Shown here: in pieces, positions 52,243 through 61,854 of the stretch | Layout: each line of letters begins with the position of its first letter | How positions within the stretch are numbered: the stretch's first letter is position 1 | NCBI GenBank assembly: GCA_963815505.1 | Contig: CAWFGU010000010.1 | Location: 62,001 to 126,000 of the forward strand | Reading direction: 5' to 3' | DNA length: 64,000 nucleotides | Origin: CAXBBB01 sp963815505 | GTDB taxonomy: Bacteria > Bacteroidota > Rhodothermia > Rhodothermales > BA12 | The notes under the pieces: model-generated | Seen by the model: only the letters and a program-made list of their open reading frames with translations | Told to the model about the DNA's origin: nothing | Databases searched by the model: none | Program-made: the position numbers and the translations under genes

Positions 52243-54940
52243 TTACAGTCCAAACTGTGGGCGAGCGTCCTGGCGCGGCTGCTGAATGCGGAGCAGATCG
52301 CGGAGTTTGCCGCTCTTGACTTGGAGCGTAAAGCCGTAGGACTGAAAATCGCCGAATGGCACCCAACTGGCCGATGCTTCCCAGCACTCGAAGTCGCGCA
52401 GGATGCTTATCGAAGTCGTCGTCGGCTCACGGTCGAGCAGGTCGAACCCGGTCCTTCCGTTGATCTTGAGGTTGGGAGTCAGGCTGAAGTCGAAGTTCGC
52501 ACCCAGCACGGCCGTTCGGTTGAGCGGCGTAGCGATGGCACCATCGGCCAAGATCGTCGCTCCGCGCGAGAGGTTGTAGCTCACATCTCCGGACACGCTC
52601 CATGGGATGCTGAAGTCGGCGTAGGGCGCGCCGATGAGCGTGGTCTGGAGTAGTGCGGGGTCGAGGTCTCCAGGGAGCACGTCGGTCAGATCGGCGTCGC
52701 GCGGTGGGGCGCCCAATCCGGTTTGCAGCGCGCGCTGCGACGGACGCGCTTGGCCCCGACGCTCGCTCGCAAACCGTCCGTCGATGGCGACGCTGAACCG
52801 GGTCAGCCGAGGCAGACGCCCGCTGCGCAGGTCGACGGCGCTGCGCCTGCTCAGCGGCTCGTAGGGGTCGAGGGTGAAGTTGACGTTGGCACCGAACGAG
52901 GTCCCCAGATTGGTGCGCGCGCCCACCTGAATCGGCGCTAGCTTGACCGAGTCGGCGAAGAAGTTGTAGCTCGACGACACGTTGACGTTGAGCAGCGTCA
53001 GCGGCGTCCGGCGGATCTCGCCCGAGAGCGTGTCCTCGACGGCCCGGCGCGTCTCGAACACGTTGCTCGCCCCGAACGTGAGCGCGCCGACTGGCCCGAA
53101 CGACACGCCCTGCGCGACTCCGTACTGCTGCGTCCGCCCCTGCGCGTCGACGTAGGAGCGCACGTAGCCCCAGCGATCGGTCGAGAAGTCGGGCCTCAGT
53201 GAGACGCCGATGTTGGGGCGGATCGTGTGCCGCAACCCATCGAACTGTCCGACGCGTAGCGGAAACTGGCCGTAAATCGAAGTCGACGCGTTCAAGTTGC
53301 CCGAAAACTGCCGCAGCGCAAAAAAGCCCGTCACGGCGTCGGTCCGCAGCACGCCCGACGTATCGACGCTGCGGCGCTCGGTCTCGGCGAACCACGTCTC
53401 GCTGTAATTGATCGATGGAGAGATCGTCGCATTCAGACGCCCGATCAGCGGCAGGCGCGTCACGTTGAACGACGCGCTGATCGGGATGGAGTGGTCGGCT
53501 TGGAAGTCGTAGCCGGTTCCACCTTGCCCGGTCGCTCTACGATAGCGGGATGGTGAGACTAGGGCCTCGTACCACGAAAACTCCACCGCCTCGGGATCGC
53601 CCCGATTGACTAGTACAGTGTCCTCTAGCGGTCTAAAATCGAAGCGGTTGGTCAGCGTGCCTCGGTAGCTCACCTGAATCGACTCGTACCACGGCGCGCT
53701 GTTGCCCCGCACGCCGGTCGACCGAAACGGCGTAACCGCGCCTTGTGAAAACGACAGGCTCGGCAACGTCAGATTCGCCGCTCCGGTCGAGAGCGTTTGG
53801 CGCTGGCTGAGGTTCGCCGTCAGGTTGCGCGATCCCCATCTCGTCGAGTACGTCACGTTGGACGAAATCTCCTGCGTCACCCGGTCGGCCAGCCGGGTCG
53901 ACGTGTTGCGCAGTGCCGACGAGGTAGCCAGGTTGACGTCCGAGTTGAAGCGCGACTGCTCGCCGATCGTCTGGCTGTGGTTCCACCGGATGCGCCCGTT
54001 GGTACGCACCTGAAAACTCGCATCCGTCGCCTCTCCGCGTCGCAATCGCCCGTACGTCGAGTTCGAGTCCGCCGGAGTAGGCGTAGCGTTTGGCGTAGCG
54101 CAGGCGGGGCCTGATTTCCCACGAGCCGGACGTGTACGCGTCGCCCTGAACGGTCACGTCTAGGTAGTCGGATACGGGGAAGTACCAACCGATGCCTTTG
54201 ATGAAAAAGCCCAAGTCGCCTTGCTCACCATAATCCAGCGAAGTCGGACCGGCGCGTCTGCCTTCGACGTTGGGGAGGATACCGAAGGGTAGCCACAGCG
54301 GCGTCGGGATGTTGTAGAGGTAGAGCTGGATCGGTCCGGTATAGATCCAGCGGTCCTCGACCTTGAGGCGGCTCGCGTGGAGCGAATACGACGGATCGTC
54401 GACGCACTCGCAGGTCGTGTAGATGCCGTCACGTGCCAGCACGACACTATCGCGGCCGATACCCACGACGCGGGCTTTGAGATATCCGTCGTCGAATTGC
54501 GTTTGGGCACCTTCGAAGCGTCCGCGTTCGGTCGCGAAGTTGAACGCGATGCGGTCGCTCGAAAACGCCTCGTCCTCACGGTCGAACTGGGGCTTGCCGA
54601 CGAGTCCGCTGTCGGCCTGAAACCCGACGGCCGTCACCTCTTCGTCGTCGAAAGCGAGCACCAGGCGATAGGCATCCAGCGTCGCGCCGTCGTACGTCAC
54701 CCGAGCGTTGCGCGTCAGCGTGGCGCGGTCGCCCAGACTGTCCGAGAACACCAAGTCGAGCGTGTCGGCCTTGAACGGAATGGGATGCTCAATGCGGACG
54801 CCCTCTGTCGTGTCGCGCGGTGCTGGTGCGGCCTGCTGGGCTCGTGCCGAGAGGGGCGCGAGGCAGAGCAGGAGCAGGACAAGTCGGAGCGGCAAAGCAA
54901 CAGCGGTGGGACGGCGTTTCAACGTACACGCGCGCTCCAT
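52243..54940 (-). pseudogene. lptD: LPS-assembly protein LptD, frame broken once
   Basis: LptD forms the outer-membrane translocon that places lipopolysaccharide in the outer leaflet. The frame from the ATG at 54940 gives a signal peptide, the OstA/jelly-roll domain (ATLTRNARVTYDGATLDAYR, REDEAFSSDRIAFNFATERGR) and the segment YTGPIQLYLYNIPTPLWLPFG, then the start of the barrel. Near 54064 the frame changes: one extra base (ctc-g-aac) separates SGGL from NSTYGRLRRGEATDASFQVRTN, and the barrel then continues in the next frame to 52243. The full protein would be about 898 residues. As the product is normally essential in LPS-bearing bacteria, an insertion error is the most likely reading. It follows the ROK gene by 16 bases. 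Confidence 0.85.
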
Positions 54941-54956
54941 CGTGTCCCCAACGAGG

Positions 54957-55934
54957 CTACGATGGATTCGGCCTGCTGTCCAGGTGTTCGAACAGCAGGT
55001 GCGCCGCGCCCAGCGTTCCGGCCTCGTTGCCCAGCGTCTCTTGCAGAATCTCGATGCCGTCGCGCAGAGCAGGTGTCACGTACGACGCGATCGTCTCACG
55101 TGCCGGGTCCAGGATGTACGATCCCGCAGCTGACACGCCACCGCCGACGATCACTTTGCGAATATCGAGCAGGTTGATCGCCGATCCCAATACGGCGCCC
55201 AGCCGCTCACCCGCCCATCGCAGCACGCCCTCGGCCGCCTTGTCGCCCGCCTGGGCTGCTTCGTGGAGGTGGCGCGGCGTCAGTCCTTCCAGCTTGGGTC
55301 CGAGCATGGTGTAGAGCAGGCTCTCTGTTTTGGTGCCCAACAGCGTGCGCGCATGAGCCGACAGAAACCGCTGACCCAAAAATGCTTCGATAGCCCCCCG
55401 GACGCCCGAGTTGGCTGGCGGACCGTCGCGGTCGATCGTCATGTGGCCAATCTCGCCCGCGCCTCCCGTCGTACCTCGGAAGATGCGTCCGTCATAAATG
55501 ATCGCACCGCCGACGCCCGTGCCCAGCGTCACCATCAGGAACGACCGAAAGGGGCGCCCCGCGCCATACTGCGCCGATCCCAGACCGGCTGCATTGGCGT
55601 CGTTCTCGACAACTATGGGTAAGGGGACGCCCAACCGCTGCTGCAACTCGGTCTGCACGTTGACAACACCCCAGCCCAGAATATTGGGCGGATGGGAGAC
55701 CGTCGTGCGGTCCCAGTTGATAGAGCCGGGCGCGCCGACGCCGACGCCTTCGAGCCGGTCCAGCCCGACCGACGCCGACACCTCGCGCACCAGGTCCGCG
55801 ATCCGGTCGAGCACGTGCGTCGACCCCAGGTCAGCTTCGGTCAGCGCCGAGGATTCGTGCACGATCCCGCGGCCCCGCTCTACGAGCGCCGTTTTGATGG
55901 ACGTTCCGCCCAGGTCAACACCTACAGTCAGCAT
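54957..55934 (-). CDS. ROK-family sugar kinase lacking the zinc cysteines
   Basis: 325 residues of the ROK family (glucokinase-like). VGVDLGGTSIKTALV binds phosphate, GVGVGAPG and VENDANAAGLG hold the catalytic Asp112, LGTGVGGAIIYDGRI the glucose/phosphate loop, and GEIGHMTIDRDG the His164 zinc ligand. The normal CxCGxxGC zinc motif is absent: the three Cys positions are Ala174, Ser176 and Ala181 (GPPANSGVRGAIE). The kinase may work without structural zinc, as some ROK glucokinases do, but its activity is not secured by the sequence. The gene lies between ftsB and lptD. The ATG at 55934 gives the family's usual N-terminus. Confidence 0.88.
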   Translation of the reverse strand: MLTVGVDLGGTSIKTALVERGRGIVHESSALTEADLGSTHVLDRIADLVREVSASVGLDRLEGVGVGAPGSINWDRTTVSHPPNILGWGVVNVQTELQQRLGVPLPIVVENDANAAGLGSAQYGAGRPFRSFLMVTLGTGVGGAIIYDGRIFRGTTGGAGEIGHMTIDRDGPPANSGVRGAIEAFLGQRFLSAHARTLLGTKTESLLYTMLGPKLEGLTPRHLHEAAQAGDKAAEGVLRWAGERLGAVLGSAINLLDIRKVIVGGGVSAAGSYILDPARETIASYVTPALRDGIEILQETLGNEAGTLGAAHLLFEHLDSRPNPS

Positions 55935-55974
55935 ACAACAAATCCGGTCGGATCAAAGCGAGGAGGAGGACAGA

Positions 55975-56247
55975 TCACCGCTCTTCGACGCGATACACGG
56001 TCTCGCCAGGTTTGCGCATCCCATATTGCTCTCGAGCTACGCGTTCGACGACGGCGTCACTATCGACGGTCGTCACCTGCTTCTCCAAGCGCGCGATGTC
56101 GGACTTGAGCCTGGAGTTTTCGGATGCCACTTCCTCCAGCTCGGAGTGCCACATCGCCCGGCGGACCAGGCTGTGACTGTCGAACAAGGCCACCCAGAGC
56201 GCCGCACACACGACGACAGCAAGAACGATCAGGCGACCTCGGGACAT
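55975..56247 (-). CDS. ftsB: FtsB/DivIC-like septum-formation protein
   Basis: A 90-residue bitopic membrane protein: one N-terminal helix (about 5-24), then a coiled coil (HSELEEVASENSRLKSDIARLEKQV) and the family C-terminus VVERVAREQYGMRKPGETVYRVEE. FtsB/DivIC with FtsL and FtsQ regulates septal cell-wall synthesis. In many bacteria it lies immediately downstream of eno, as here (30 bases), which strongly supports the assignment. The ATG at 56247 gives a short cytoplasmic start. No neighbouring ftsL or ftsQ is in the window. Confidence 0.92.
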   Translation of the reverse strand: MSRGRLIVLAVVVCAALWVALFDSHSLVRRAMWHSELEEVASENSRLKSDIARLEKQVTTVDSDAVVERVAREQYGMRKPGETVYRVEER

Positions 56248-56277
56248 GTCGAAGGGGAAACAGGGGAGCGCTTTAGA

Positions 56278-57561
56278 TCAGAAGCGGAACGTGGCGATAC
56301 CGGGAAAGATAGCGGCGTCGTCCAGTTGCTCCTCAATCCGCAGCAACTGGTTGTACTTGGCGACGCGATCCGAGCGCGATGCAGAGCCCGTTTTGATCTG
56401 CCCTGCGCCTACGGCTACGGCCAAGTCGGCGATCGTAGTGTCCTCGGTTTCGCCGCTGCGGTGGGAGATAATCGTCGCAAATCGGTGCTTGTGTGCCAGG
56501 TCGATGGCGTCGAGCGTTTCGGTCAGCGTGCCGATCTGGTTGAACTTGATCAGGATCGCGTTGGCCGATTTCTCCTGGATGCCGCGCGCGAGCCGCTCGA
56601 CGTTGGTCACGAACAAGTCGTCGCCGACGAGCTGGACTTTGCTTCCGATCTCGCGGTGAAGGTTGGCCCAGCCTTCCCAATCGTCCTCGTTCATGGCATC
56701 CTCAATCGAGATGATCGGGTACTGCTCGACCCAGTTGGCCCAGTAGCGGACCATGTCGTCCGACGAGCGCTTGGTGTCGGGGTCGCTCTTCCAAAAGACG
56801 TAGCTGCCGTCGCGGTACATCTCGCTCACGGCCGGATCGAGGGCGATGTAGCAATCCTTACCCGCCGTATAGCCCGCCTTCTCGATCGCTTCGAGGACGA
56901 CTTCGATGGCCTCTTCGTTCGACCCCAGGTTGGGCGCAAACCCACCCTCGTCGCCGACGGCCGTGCTCAGGCCGCGCTTGTTCAAGACGCCTTTGAGCGT
57001 GTGGAAGATCTCGGTCCCCATCTGGAGCGCCTCGCTAAACGTTTCGGCGCCGGTCGGCATGACCATAAACTCCTGCATGTCGACCGTGTTGTCGGCGTGC
57101 GAGCCTCCGTTGAGGATGTTCATCATCGGCACCGGCAGCGTCCGCGCGTTGGGGCCGCCCAGATAGCGGTAAAGCGGCTGGCCGACGGTCAGGGCGGCGG
57201 CGCGCGCGACGGCCAGAGAGACGCCGAGCAGGGCGTTGGCGCCCAGGTTGCTCTTGTTCTCGGTCCCGTCAAGGTCAATCATCATGTGGTCGACGATGGC
57301 CTGCTCGAACACGCTGAATCCTTCGACTTCGGGAGCGATCGTCAGGTTGACGTTGTCGACCGCCTTGAGCACGCCTTTGCCGACGTACCGCCCCTTGTCG
57401 CCGTCGCGGAGTTCAACGGCTTCGTGCTCGCCCGTCGAAGCGCCACTCGGGACGGCAGCGCGGCCCACGATGCCATCGCTCGTCGTGACTTCGACTTCGA
57501 CGGTAGGGTTGCCGCGGCTGTCCAGGATTTCGCGTCCGACGACGTCTGCGATGAACGACAT
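56278..57561 (-). CDS. eno: Enolase
   Basis: Enolase interconverts 2-phosphoglycerate and phosphoenolpyruvate in glycolysis and gluconeogenesis. The 427-residue protein is full length and shows the N-terminal REILDSRGNPTVEVEV, AVPSGASTGEHEAVELRDGD, NILNGGSHADNTVDMQEFM, GDEGGFAPNL, the metal-binding QLVGDDLFVTN, the catalytic-lysine segment ILIKFNQIGTLTETLDAI, and SHRSGETEDTTIADLAVAVGAGQIKTGSASRSDRVAKYNQLL. The eno-ftsB pair is conserved across many bacteria. A hairpin terminator belonging to the upstream TPR gene lies 84-127 bases before it. Confidence 0.98.
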   Translation of the reverse strand: MSFIADVVGREILDSRGNPTVEVEVTTSDGIVGRAAVPSGASTGEHEAVELRDGDKGRYVGKGVLKAVDNVNLTIAPEVEGFSVFEQAIVDHMMIDLDGTENKSNLGANALLGVSLAVARAAALTVGQPLYRYLGGPNARTLPVPMMNILNGGSHADNTVDMQEFMVMPTGAETFSEALQMGTEIFHTLKGVLNKRGLSTAVGDEGGFAPNLGSNEEAIEVVLEAIEKAGYTAGKDCYIALDPAVSEMYRDGSYVFWKSDPDTKRSSDDMVRYWANWVEQYPIISIEDAMNEDDWEGWANLHREIGSKVQLVGDDLFVTNVERLARGIQEKSANAILIKFNQIGTLTETLDAIDLAHKHRFATIISHRSGETEDTTIADLAVAVGAGQIKTGSASRSDRVAKYNQLLRIEEQLDDAAIFPGIATFRF

Positions 57562-57644
57562 AGAGATAAAGGGTTTTGGGTGAGGAGTCGGCTCGTGACA
57601 CCGACGACGCGCGGAGCCTGTTTCGGCGCGGCACGGCTCTTCTC

Positions 57645-57688
57645 CAAAACAGCGAGGCCGGAAGCGCTATTCGCACTCCCGGCCTCGC
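57645..57688 (-). terminator. Rho-independent terminator after the TPR gene
   Basis: On the minus strand a perfect 10-bp stem GCGAGGCCGG/CCGGCCTCGC (57688-57679 with 57661-57652) with a 17-base loop is followed by TGTTTTGG. It lies about 30 bases after the stop of the TPR gene and closes the minus-strand cluster that begins at the window's right edge. Confidence 0.8.
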
Positions 57689-57718
57689 CGATTTCACCTA
57701 GCGTGGGTCAGGTCGGGG

Positions 57719-59023
57719 TCAGTCCGATGTGCGGAGCGTGACCGTCTCGCCGATCCATCCGGGGCATCCGCCGACGGTGTAGCGCGAGCCGGGCTGGATG
57801 TTCTTGAAGAACAGCGCCTCCTTGCGCGGGAAGTAGCGGCTGTAGCTACCGGCCTTCTGGCGAGCTACACTGGCGACGCTGGCGTCTCCGGCAGCGCGGT
57901 TGTAGTAGCCGACAGCGGCGATGAACGCGGCCTGGTCGTCGAGCGAGGTGCCGCCGCAGTTCGTGCCGGCCGAGACGTAGATGTCGCCGATGCCGATGAG
58001 CGACGGACCGTGATCGCCGTCGATGGAGAGCACTTCGCGGTACGTCGTCCGCGCGGCGCGCATGTTGCCGGCCGTCTGCTGCAAGCGTCCGATTTCGTAG
58101 AGGGCGGCGACGCGCTGCTCGTCGTTCTCGCTCAGCTCCAAGGCGCGGCGAAGCAGGCTCGTGGCTTCTTCGGTGTCGCCTTCGTCAATGGCGATTTTGG
58201 AAATCATAATGATCGTTTTGCGGCTCGGCTCCATCTCGAGAATGGCGGGCTTGAGGCGCAGAATCTCGGCCGTGTCGTCCAACTGGTCGGCCAGTTCGAA
58301 CACCTGGAGGATCAGCTCCTGGTTCTCGGGGTCGGCGGCGAGCTGCTCCCTACGGAAGTCGTACATGGCTTCGGGCGTCGGCAGCACAATCAGCATCCAT
58401 TGGTCGAGGTAGCTCGTCATCTCGGCGTCGTCCGTATAGCGCGGGCGCACGTCGTTGATCATAGCGATGGTCTCGTCGACCTGCCCGGCCTTGACCTTCT
58501 CGGACAAGATGTACTGGATCGTGTAGGTGTCGGTCTTGGCCGGGTCCATTTCGTAGGCTTGCTCGTAGAGCGGCAGGACTTCATCGAGGCGGTCCGACAT
58601 GGTCTCGGCCTGCGTCTGGATGAAGCGCGCCTTTTCGATCAGCGCAGCGTGCTCGTCGATCTCGGTCCCGGCTTCTTGCAGAATCGGCACCTTGTACTCT
58701 TTCACGATGAGGACCGAGTCGAGGTAGGCCGCCTTCTTATCGGCGTCAGTGGCGGTTTCGGCGAAATGTGCGTAGATCTCTTCGAGTCGGTCGAAGTTGC
58801 GACGGGCCGTGCCTCGGAAGTCGGGCTCACAGTCGATGATCCAGCGCAGGTTGGGCAGGGCCTCGACGAACGCTTCGTTCTTGAAGTTCTCCGAATAGAG
58901 CGAGTAGTTGATGTCGGCCGTCGTGTATTCGGCCTGGTCGCAGGCGACGCCGAAAAGCTGCGCGCGTGCCGGGAGGGCAAGAGCGAAGGCGAGGCAGAGG
59001 AGCGTGAGAAGTCGCGTAGTCAC
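57719..59023 (-). CDS. Secreted TPR-repeat protein
   Basis: 434 residues with a signal peptide (ending ARAQ) and tetratricopeptide-like helix pairs, for example LPLYEQAYEMDPAKTDTYTI and ATSLLRRALELSENDEQRVAALYEIGRLQQTAGNMRAARTTYREVL. The N-terminal mature part CDQAEYTTADINYSLYSENFKN and a C-terminal beta segment with two cysteines (in GTNCGGTS and GGCPGW) frame the repeats. Similar TPR proteins next to DUF4270/barrel genes in Bacteroidota are of unknown function, probably envelope scaffolds. It is co-oriented with the barrel protein 50 bases upstream, and a terminator follows it. Confidence 0.85.
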   Translation of the reverse strand: MTTRLLTLLCLAFALALPARAQLFGVACDQAEYTTADINYSLYSENFKNEAFVEALPNLRWIIDCEPDFRGTARRNFDRLEEIYAHFAETATDADKKAAYLDSVLIVKEYKVPILQEAGTEIDEHAALIEKARFIQTQAETMSDRLDEVLPLYEQAYEMDPAKTDTYTIQYILSEKVKAGQVDETIAMINDVRPRYTDDAEMTSYLDQWMLIVLPTPEAMYDFRREQLAADPENQELILQVFELADQLDDTAEILRLKPAILEMEPSRKTIIMISKIAIDEGDTEEATSLLRRALELSENDEQRVAALYEIGRLQQTAGNMRAARTTYREVLSIDGDHGPSLIGIGDIYVSAGTNCGGTSLDDQAAFIAAVGYYNRAAGDASVASVARQKAGSYSRYFPRKEALFFKNIQPGSRYTVGGCPGWIGETVTLRTSD

Positions 59024-59073
59024 AGGTGGGGAGGTCGAGAGGTGGATGGATCGGTTTCTAGGACCGCGCCGGG

Positions 59074-60384
59074 TCAGCGGAGTTTCTGCCGTTGGAACCA
59101 GCGTTCTCCAATGTTGATGTTGAGGCCGACTCGGTAGTAGCGGTCGCGGACGAGATCGCCGCTGGCGCTGCCCCGGGTGCCGGCTTCTAAGTTTAGATCA
59201 ACTTGCGTGCCGGTCAGCAGCGTAGGCAGGCTGAAGCCTCCGGTAAGCGCAAGTGTTTCAATGCCTTCGCTCGTGATCGGGTCGACGTACCCCTTGTCGA
59301 ATGAGCCGCCCAGACGGTACGCCACACGCCGCCAATACGGCTCGAATGGGCGGTTTCCTGCCGGAAGATACTCGAATCCGCCCGATACGCGGACGCGGTC
59401 CTGGAAGCGCGATGCGCCGTCGGCATCGAACCCCGGCCAGTCGAAGTCGCTTTCGAATTCGGTCCACGGCTCGTAGCGAGCATCGGTCGTTAGCGTCCAC
59501 CGATCGCCCACGGAATAGGACAGTCCCCCTGCAATCGTCCACGGCAGGCGTGTTTTTCCATCTTGCGATGTGGCGAGCGTGTCGCGGTCCAGGCTTTCGC
59601 CCAGCGTCGCCACGCGTTCGGCGTCGAGTACGATGCCTGGCGAGACCACCAGCCCAGCCGTCAGCCGGTTGCCCTCAGCGCCCAGGTCGGGCAGGGTATA
59701 CTGCATACCTAGTGACGCCATTACGCCGGTCTGCCGCGTGCTGCTGTTCTGGGTGACCGTAACGAACGACTCGTCGATGCTCCGCGTGCGCAAGCTTCGC
59801 TCGATGATGCCGAACAGCACCCCGAACGTCGCTCCTACGCGCAGATTCTCGTTGGGTGCATAGCCTATTCCCAGTTCCAACCGCTGCAAGCCACCGCTGC
59901 CGCGATAGGCTGTGGAGAAAGCCGTCGTGTCGCCGCCGACTGCGTCGATCAGCTCTCCCGGCTGCTGCACCTGGTAGCTGACACGCGAGTAGGGCGCATA
60001 CTGCAGGCCAAGGCCGAGTTTGCGCGCATACAGCGGGATCGTCAGATGGATAGGACCGATGAGGCCGTCCGAGAGCAGCGTCTGTTCGTCATCGGCGTCG
60101 GTGATTTCGATGCCCTGGTAATAGCCTCCGAAGCCGATCCGGGCGAGGACCTGGTTGGACAGCGCGGCAGGGTTAGCGAACGAGGTGTATTCGGCGGACG
60201 AGAGCGCGTAGCCCCCGCCTCCCATTCCGACGGCGCGGTTCGAGCCGAGCGTGAGCAACTCGCCCATGCCGAAACGGCTGTAGAGCGAGCCGTTGAACGC
60301 GTCGGCGGACTGCGCCTGGACCGTCATGGGAACGAGCAGGAGAGCAGCGGCGAGCGTCGTGCGGAGTAGAGTGCGCATCGGCAT
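59074..60384 (-). CDS. Outer-membrane barrel protein (FadL/PorV-like)
   Basis: 436 residues: signal peptide (ending VQAQ), then FNGSLYSRFGMGELLTLGSNRAVGMGGGGYALSSAEYTSFANPAALS, a motif-rich start typical of the OMPP1/FadL/PorV-like barrels of Bacteroidota. Alternating amphipathic strands with many aromatic ends continue to the C-terminus. The function is probably that of a hydrophobic-ligand channel or shuttle-like barrel, but is not shown. The ATG at 60384 overlaps the TGA stop of the DUF4270 gene (TGATG), so translation is coupled. The next ATG two codons in is equally possible. Confidence 0.85.
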   Translation of the reverse strand: MPMRTLLRTTLAAALLLVPMTVQAQSADAFNGSLYSRFGMGELLTLGSNRAVGMGGGGYALSSAEYTSFANPAALSNQVLARIGFGGYYQGIEITDADDEQTLLSDGLIGPIHLTIPLYARKLGLGLQYAPYSRVSYQVQQPGELIDAVGGDTTAFSTAYRGSGGLQRLELGIGYAPNENLRVGATFGVLFGIIERSLRTRSIDESFVTVTQNSSTRQTGVMASLGMQYTLPDLGAEGNRLTAGLVVSPGIVLDAERVATLGESLDRDTLATSQDGKTRLPWTIAGGLSYSVGDRWTLTTDARYEPWTEFESDFDWPGFDADGASRFQDRVRVSGGFEYLPAGNRPFEPYWRRVAYRLGGSFDKGYVDPITSEGIETLALTGGFSLPTLLTGTQVDLNLEAGTRGSASGDLVRDRYYRVGLNINIGERWFQRQKLR

Positions 60385-61574
60385 CAGTCGGTCGGGATGA
60401 TCGTGAGCGCGGCCCGAGCGTCGCCGGTGAGCACGTAGGCGCCAATCGTGTTGGCCGAGGGTAGAAAGCGGATCGCCAATCGCCCGAAGCACCTGCTCGA
60501 GTCGCCGTTGACGCAGAGCGGGTTACCCAGCAGGTTGAGCTGAACGAGTTGCTGCAGGCGAGCGGACGTAAACCGGAGCATATCGCCGCTCTGCTCACCT
60601 TCGACCAGAATCAGCAGCGATGCGCCGCTGACTACGTCGTTGCCATCCGCGTCGATGGCGACTAGCTGAAGATCCCCAGAGGCTTGAGGTCGGACGTACG
60701 ATCCCACGTCTCCGAGGACCGATCGTGTCGGCAGTTCGATAGCGACGCGGGCCAATCCGGCATTGGAATAGGCGCTGAGAAGTGCCGGATCGCTCACGTC
60801 CACTGTCAAAGCGTGCGGGAAGCCGTCTTGAAGCAGCACACCATCGCCAAACGTGGGGGCGCCCGACCGCGCTACCGCAGTGACGCCAGCATTCGCAACG
60901 AAGCGGATCGTGTCGGCGGCCGAACGTGCCGTCAGGCCGACCAGCGATTGACCGGACGCGCTGAACTGACGGAAGCCGAGGATGGCATCGCCCGAGAGTG
61001 GCTCGAGGTACAGTCCATCGAACGAGTTGAGAAAGTCGCTCCCTCTGAGCGTCGTATCCAGCCGCGCTACCCAATCATCGGGCAACGGGACGGACACGGT
61101 CGAGGCGTTGGCGCTGGTTTCGAACGTGGTGATGACGCTGCCGACAGCGAACGAGGTGTCCGACGGCGCGCCCGTGGCGATGAAGGGTCCGCTGATGCTT
61201 CTGAGTGCGTATCGCACGGTCGAGAGCGTGTCGCCGTAGCGGTACGAGACGGGCAGATCGAGCGTGACGCCTTGGACGATCGAGGCGCGAAAGCTGTCGA
61301 GCGTGCTGTTGTCGTTGACCACTTGGGCCGATCCGAAGTCGAAGTAGGCAGAAGCGGTAATCGTGCCCAGAACGGGATCGTTGGTGACTCCGGAAAGAGC
61401 CTGCTCGGCGTTACCGGTACGTTCCACCTGATTGAGCGAAGTCAATGCCAGGTCAGCCCGAACGATCTCGGGTGTTCCTCCTTCATCGCCGACGAGTCCG
61501 AGTCCAACGTTGGAGGGGTCGTCACACGCGGCGAACAGGAGAGCGGCGAGTGCGAGACAGGAAATGCGCGTCAT
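60384..61574 (-). CDS. DUF4270-like lipoprotein
   Basis: 396 residues with a lipobox FAAC (Cys16, then DDPSNVGLGLVGDE) and a beta-rich mature domain. The order resembles DUF4270: ASAYFDFGSAQVVNDNSTLDSFRASIVQGVTLDLPVSYRYGD, then a middle region, then RFTSARLQQLVQLNL. The family is found next to starch-synthase-like genes in Bacteroidota, as here. It is probably an outer-membrane lipoprotein; the activity is unknown. Coupled translation with the downstream barrel gene suggests the two act together. An intergenic region of 280 bases separates it from the starch-synthase-like gene. Confidence 0.78.
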   Translation of the reverse strand: MTRISCLALAALLFAACDDPSNVGLGLVGDEGGTPEIVRADLALTSLNQVERTGNAEQALSGVTNDPVLGTITASAYFDFGSAQVVNDNSTLDSFRASIVQGVTLDLPVSYRYGDTLSTVRYALRSISGPFIATGAPSDTSFAVGSVITTFETSANASTVSVPLPDDWVARLDTTLRGSDFLNSFDGLYLEPLSGDAILGFRQFSASGQSLVGLTARSAADTIRFVANAGVTAVARSGAPTFGDGVLLQDGFPHALTVDVSDPALLSAYSNAGLARVAIELPTRSVLGDVGSYVRPQASGDLQLVAIDADGNDVVSGASLLILVEGEQSGDMLRFTSARLQQLVQLNLLGNPLCVNGDSSRCFGRLAIRFLPSANTIGAYVLTGDARAALTIIPTD

Positions 61575-61854
61575 GCAGCGGAAGAGAAGGGCAGAGGAGA
61601 AGCCTCACAACGGCCGCTATCGGCGGCTTCGTATGACCCCGGCACGGGGCGGGACGAGACAGCCTCCAAAAAAGTGCTCGGTCCACTCTCTCGCAGTGAA
61701 GCACGCGCAAATACCATCCGCATTCGCGGCCTTGTTCTCATTCGGAGGCGGGCAACGCTCAGCTATACGGGGATGCTGGGTGGCCCTTAGCCTATCCTAT
61801 CCCGGCACTACGCAAAGGGATTGTCATCACGCGCGCGAGCAGCGCACGCTGCCA

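Noticed and set aside
55498..57741. A 747-residue plus-strand frame opposite the ROK, ftsB and eno genes
   Set aside because: It crosses three well-supported genes on the other strand and has no recognisable domain; its composition is what antisense reading of high-GC genes gives.
60684..61790. Plus-strand frame opposite the DUF4270 gene
   Set aside because: It is antisense to a gene with a clear lipobox and family pattern, and no start signal or domain supports it.
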